Below, piece by piece: positions 7,571-9,631 of a stretch of 9,631 nt of DNA (its first letter is position 1; every line of letters begins with the position of its first letter). The stretch comes from an uncultured Clostridia bacterium (GTDB lineage Bacteria; Bacillota; Clostridia; TANB77; CAG-508). The stretch lies in contig CAKPNI010000041.1 in NCBI GenBank assembly GCA_934168355.1, forward strand, positions 1 to 9,631, in the 5' to 3' direction. The position numbers and the translations under genes were made by a program. A model generated the notes under the pieces. That model searched no databases, was not told where the DNA came from, and worked only from the letters and a program-made list of their open reading frames with translations.

Positions 7571-8557
7571 TTATTTGCTTTCTTTTTCTTTATTATTTTT
7601 CATTTTTATAAATACAAAAACTAAAGCTGTAACAACTACTATAAATGCAATTATTAATATAGCACTATCACCTGTAATTGGTAATTTTGCAGTTTCTTGT
7701 GTAACGATTTTTTCTCTTTCATAAGATGGTGTTTGTTCTTCTTTACATGTTAAAAACTGAACATCTGTAATTGTTTCATTTCCTGTTGCCTTTTGAATTA
7801 ACACAACATATTCTGAGTTTTCTGTTGCTTCTTTTGGTTGTTTTATTGTCATGTCCTCTACTTCTTGCCAAGTTGCTTCGTCAATTACTGTATTGTATAA
7901 TTTGTAGAATTCTTTGGCTGTTTGAATTTTTGTGAACATATCCATATCACTATATTCGTCTTTTATTTTCTTTGCTAAATTCATTAATTCTGCATATTCA
8001 TTTTCTGCTAATTTTGTTTGATAATAATATGTTGCATCTGGTGTATCTGTTATTTTTACTCCACCGACTTTAACCGTTACATGAACTCCTTTTTCGTCCA
8101 CTTTGTCTTCTTCTACTAAGTTATCTACAACCTCTACATTGATTTTCTTTGTTGTATTTTCTACATCTTCAATTTTTTCTCTATCAAATGCCTCTGAAAA
8201 ATCAATCTCGGTTTCGTTTACTTCTGTTCCTTCTTTGATTTTTAAATATGCCTTTTTGTTTGTCTCGAAATCATAATCACTTTTTTCTACTAAAGCTACT
8301 TGATTTCCATCTCCATCTTTTACTGAATGAATATATTCAAGCTGCATTTCAGGAGTATTTGAATCCAAAGAAAGTGCATAATTAAATTCGGTGTTTTCTA
8401 AACCCTTAATATAAATCATGCACTTTCCTTCGTTTATTTGTACTATTTGTACTTCATCATTAGTTATGTTTGTCGCAAATGAATTGGCTGGTATAATAAT
8501 CGATATCATTAATATAAATGCTATTATACTTATAAGCCATTTTGCCTTTTGGTTCAT
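7571..8557 (-). CDS. LPITG cell-wall-anchored surface protein, 328 aa
   Basis: This is the first gene of the operon, with ATG at 8557 and GGGAGGT (8565-8571) at 7-nt spacing. It has a classic sortase-substrate layout: a signal peptide (basic start, hydrophobic core about 8-24, likely cleavage after A-N-S-F-A near 28), an exported region of about 260 residues, LPITG at 292-296, a hydrophobic helix, and a Lys/Glu tail ending K-E-S-K. The exported part is acidic with short beta-like stretches and a Lys/Glu-rich, probably helical section (about 185-240). I recognise no named domain. The next gene is a sortase, so it is very likely anchored by that enzyme. It may be a base or partner for the giant third-gene protein, but nothing in the sequence proves contact. 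Confidence 0.9.
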   Translation of the reverse strand: MNQKAKWLISIIAFILMISIIIPANSFATNITNDEVQIVQINEGKCMIYIKGLENTEFNYALSLDSNTPEMQLEYIHSVKDGDGNQVALVEKSDYDFETNKKAYLKIKEGTEVNETEIDFSEAFDREKIEDVENTTKKINVEVVDNLVEEDKVDEKGVHVTVKVGGVKITDTPDATYYYQTKLAENEYAELMNLAKKIKDEYSDMDMFTKIQTAKEFYKLYNTVIDEATWQEVEDMTIKQPKEATENSEYVVLIQKATGNETITDVQFLTCKEEQTPSYEREKIVTQETAKLPITGDSAILIIAFIVVVTALVFVFIKMKNNKEKESK

Positions 8558-8564
8558 ATTTTTT

Positions 8565-8571
8565 ACCTCCC
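8565..8571 (-). promoter_or_regulatory. Ribosome binding site of the LPITG gene
   Basis: GGGAGGT on the minus strand lies 7 nt ahead of the ATG at 8557. It fixes the start just before the signal peptide. Confidence 0.85.
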
Positions 8572-8590
8572 TTTTACTTTTTATGGCGAC

Positions 8591-8619
8591 ATTATATTAT
8601 AAATTTATTGCTTTGTAAA
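8591..8619 (-). promoter_or_regulatory. Promoter of the surface-protein operon
   Basis: On the minus strand, TTTACA (8614-8619) and TATAAT (8591-8596) are separated by exactly 17 nt. The predicted start near 8584 gives a leader of about 27 nt to the first ATG. It is the only good promoter seen upstream of the three genes, whose gaps of 2 and 16 nt support one transcript. No operator-like dyad is evident around it. Confidence 0.75.
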
Positions 8620-8660
8620 TATATTTTTTATAATATTTTCCACTTTTTGAAGATAAATAT

Positions 8661-8697
8661 AAAAATTCTAAAATGATTTTCTCACTTTAGAATTTTT
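8661..8697 (-). terminator. Hairpin terminator left from the remnant gene
   Basis: Bases 8661-8672 and 8686-8697 form a perfect 12-bp stem with a 13-nt loop. On the minus strand it starts 5 nt after the stop of the gene remnant at 8702 and ends in TTTTT, as a native terminator would. Plus-strand reading also ends in T7, so it may work both ways and shield the operon promoter at 8591-8619 from read-through. Confidence 0.7.
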
Positions 8698-8701
8698 TTG
8701 T

Positions 8702-8857
8702 TTATATATTTTTTATTTCTTCTTCGTCTAAATCGGTTACTTCTTGAATTATTCTGTATTCTATTCCTTGTTGTTTCATCTTTTTTGCGATTTCAATAGC
8801 TTTATTTTTTTGTAAAATTTTCCTTTTTCCTTTTGCGTACTTGTCGTACTTGTGGTA
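8702..8857 (-). pseudogene. 3' remnant of a PD-(D/E)XK (Rpn/TIGR01784-like) transposase/nuclease gene
   Basis: An open minus-strand frame of 51 codons ends at TAA 8702-8704, with no start codon and no ribosome site. Its C-terminal part reads K-A-I-E-I-A-K-K-M, then a short linker, then I-I-Q-E-V-T-D-L and D-E-E-E-I-K. This is the helix-turn-helix-like tail common at the C-terminus of Rpn-type recombination-promoting nucleases and related PDDEXK putative transposases; similar tails occur in other proteins, so the family is tentative. The frame hits a stop at 8858-8860, where it runs into the promoter of the IS1634-type gene, so insertion there probably removed the 5' part. I do not see the missing part at the other side of the element. 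A fitting terminator hairpin (8661-8697) remains. Confidence 0.55.
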
Positions 8858-8861
8858 TTAT
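8833..8861 (+). promoter_or_regulatory. Possible promoter of the transposase remnant
   Basis: TTGCGT (8833-8838) and TATTAT (8856-8861) have a 17-nt spacer, 25 nt ahead of the ATG. The -35 match is weak. The -35 box lies within the candidate left inverted repeat of the element, and a 9-bp tandem repeat (CGTACTTGT, 8836-8844 and 8845-8853) fills much of the spacer. Confidence 0.4.
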
Positions 8862-9470
8862 ATGTATAAAAATGGAGGAAAACAAATGAGATTAAAAATT
8901 ACCAAAACAAAATCTGCTACTAATTATTATATTATAAAAGATATAAAGAAAAATGGAAAACGTTCTACCGCTATATACGAAAGACTTGGAACAGAAAAAG
9001 AAATATTAAAAAGGTCTAATGGCGAAGATATCTTCTCTTGGATAGAGAAATACTTGGATAAACTTAATAAAAATAGTGCTTCAAATGATGTTATTGTTAA
9101 ATACTCACCACAAAAAATTATTGAAAAAGATACTCAAAAATTATTTAATTGTGGTTACTTATTCTTAGAAAAAATTTACTATGATTTAAAAATTAATAAA
9201 ATATGTGATAATATAGCTAATAAATATAGTTTTAAATATGATTTAAATAATATTTTATCTAGATTATTATATGGAAGAATAATATTTCCTTCATCCAAAC
9301 TAGTGAACTTAACAAAAAACTGTGATGAAGGTTATATTCCATCATATACGAGAACAGACATAACAGACTGTTTACACGAAAAATTTAATTTTAGGACAGA
9401 TTATGAAATAATGAAAAATATAGAAATAAAAAAAATTTTAAATTTTATAAAAAAATAGTTTAAGTACGCA
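8834..9470 (+). mobile_element. Internally deleted IS1634-family element
   Basis: The transposase remnant is bracketed by a perfect 9-bp inverted repeat, TGCGTACTT (8834-8842) and AAGTACGCA (9462-9470), which may be the element's ends and would give about 637 bp. Full IS1634-family elements are usually 1.5-2 kb, so over 1 kb of the centre appears lost while both ends remain. The family is known for unusually long, variable target duplications. The exact ends are uncertain because no short flanking duplication is clear. Confidence 0.5.
8886..9458 (+). pseudogene. IS1634-family transposase, N- and C-terminal parts fused, catalytic core missing
   Basis: The ATG at 8886 is chosen because GGAGG (8874-8878) sits 7 nt upstream; a TTG at 8841 in the same frame has no such site. 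The product is 190 residues, against roughly 500 or more for the family. Residues 1 to about 138 match the family's start as I know it: M-R-L-K-I-T-K, the I-Y-E-R-L-G-T segment, V-K-Y-S-P, F-N-C-G-Y-L-F-L, and L-S-R-L-L-Y-G-R ending near P-S-S-K-L. Residues about 145-190 match the family's C-terminus: E-G-Y-I-P-S-Y-T-R-T-D, then F-R-T-D-Y-E-I-M and a Lys-rich end. The join near 9295-9330 keeps the frame. The DDE catalytic region should lie in the missing middle, so the protein cannot be an active transposase. It may still bind the element's ends. Family assignment is from recalled motifs, not a search. Confidence 0.75.
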
Positions 9471-9486
9471 TTTTTTTGCCAAATGC

Positions 9487-9529
9487 AAAAAGCCTATAAG
9501 ATAGTGTTCATCTACCTTACAGGCTTTTT
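9487..9529 (-). terminator. 18-bp hairpin, probable terminator
   Basis: Arms 9487-9504 and 9512-9529 enclose a 7-nt loop. In minus-strand RNA all 18 positions pair, two as G-U wobbles; in plus-strand RNA those two become A-C mismatches. This favours a minus-strand transcript coming from beyond the right edge, ending in five Us. It could still stop plus-strand transposase transcripts, since T5 also follows on that strand. Confidence 0.65.
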
Positions 9530-9530
9530 C

Positions 9531-9558
9531 ATCTCAAAAAAGTGTCAAATTTGAGATT
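9531..9558. repeat. Small palindrome, right copy
   Basis: These 28 bases are identical to 113-140: 8-bp inverted arms (ATCTCAAA / TTTGAGAT) around a centre with GTGTC. This copy directly follows the hairpin and overlaps the start of the 77-bp repeat by four bases (GATT), unlike the left copy, which follows that repeat after 21 nt. Confidence 0.85.
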
Positions 9559-9631
9559 ATAGCATATTTTTTTATTTTGTGTAAGTCTTTTTTGAAAATT
9601 TATTAATTAAAAATACAGCTTGTAATTTGTA
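9555..9631. repeat. Right copy of 77-bp terminal direct repeat
   Basis: Identical to 15-91 and truncated by the window end, so the repeat may be longer. It begins within the palindrome at 9531-9558. No gene is visible in it. Confidence 0.95.

Noticed and set aside
8841..8885. TTG start giving 15 extra residues on the transposase remnant
   Set aside because: It lies inside the likely promoter and has no ribosome site, whereas the ATG at 8886 has GGAGG at ideal spacing and matches the family's usual start.
1..9631. CRISPR array, tRNA, rRNA or plasmid replication origin
   Set aside because: No regularly spaced 24-40 bp repeats, cloverleaf, rRNA sequence, replication initiator gene or iteron cluster tied to one was found. 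The 11-bp array is too short in unit length and abuts a promoter.

Overview
The window looks like low-GC Bacillota DNA, most likely from a clostridial relative. It is very AT-rich, uses GGAGG-type ribosome binding sites and consensus -35/-10 promoters, encodes a sortase with an LPxTG substrate, and no gene reads through TGA. It appears to be an accessory region: one surface-protein operon sits between mobile-element debris and repeated sequence.

Left end (1-690). A 77-base sequence at 15-91 recurs exactly at the right end of the window. A small palindrome (112-140) follows it. Next comes an unusual promoter region: five 11-bp phased TTACAT-type repeats (248-302), an 8-bp dyad over the -35 box, and a perfect TTGACA-N17-TATAAT promoter. 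This drives a 55-residue small membrane-protein gene (400-567) whose 3' UTR is two back-to-back RNA hairpins, the second a terminator. The 55-residue gene faces, and converges with, the large operon.

Centre (695-8619, minus strand). A three-gene operon runs right to left from a TTTACA-N17-TATAAT promoter. Its genes are a 328-residue LPITG cell-wall-anchored protein, a 198-residue sortase (2-nt gap) and a 2086-residue giant adhesin-like protein (16-nt gap). The sortase probably anchors the LPITG protein. The giant has an N-terminal membrane segment, three DUF11-like domains, eight Cna_B-like domains, three more DUF11-like domains and a C-terminal von Willebrand A domain with an intact metal site. 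It has no LPxTG signal, so it is probably a membrane-tethered stalk displaying the vWA domain at its outer end.

Right end (8640-9631). The 3' remnant of what looks like a PD-(D/E)XK (Rpn/TIGR01784-like) transposase or nuclease gene lies beside its old terminator. It is followed by an IS1634-family transposase gene in which the N-terminal part is joined in frame to the C-terminal tail, with the catalytic middle missing. A hairpin, a second copy of the small palindrome and the second copy of the 77-base repeat close the window.

The features most worth checking are the phased-repeat promoter with its small protein and hairpins, the inverted architecture of the giant surface protein in a sortase operon, and the terminal direct repeat. 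That repeat could be a long IS1634-type target duplication, a circular or tandem form, a dispersed repeat, or an assembly-graph artefact.
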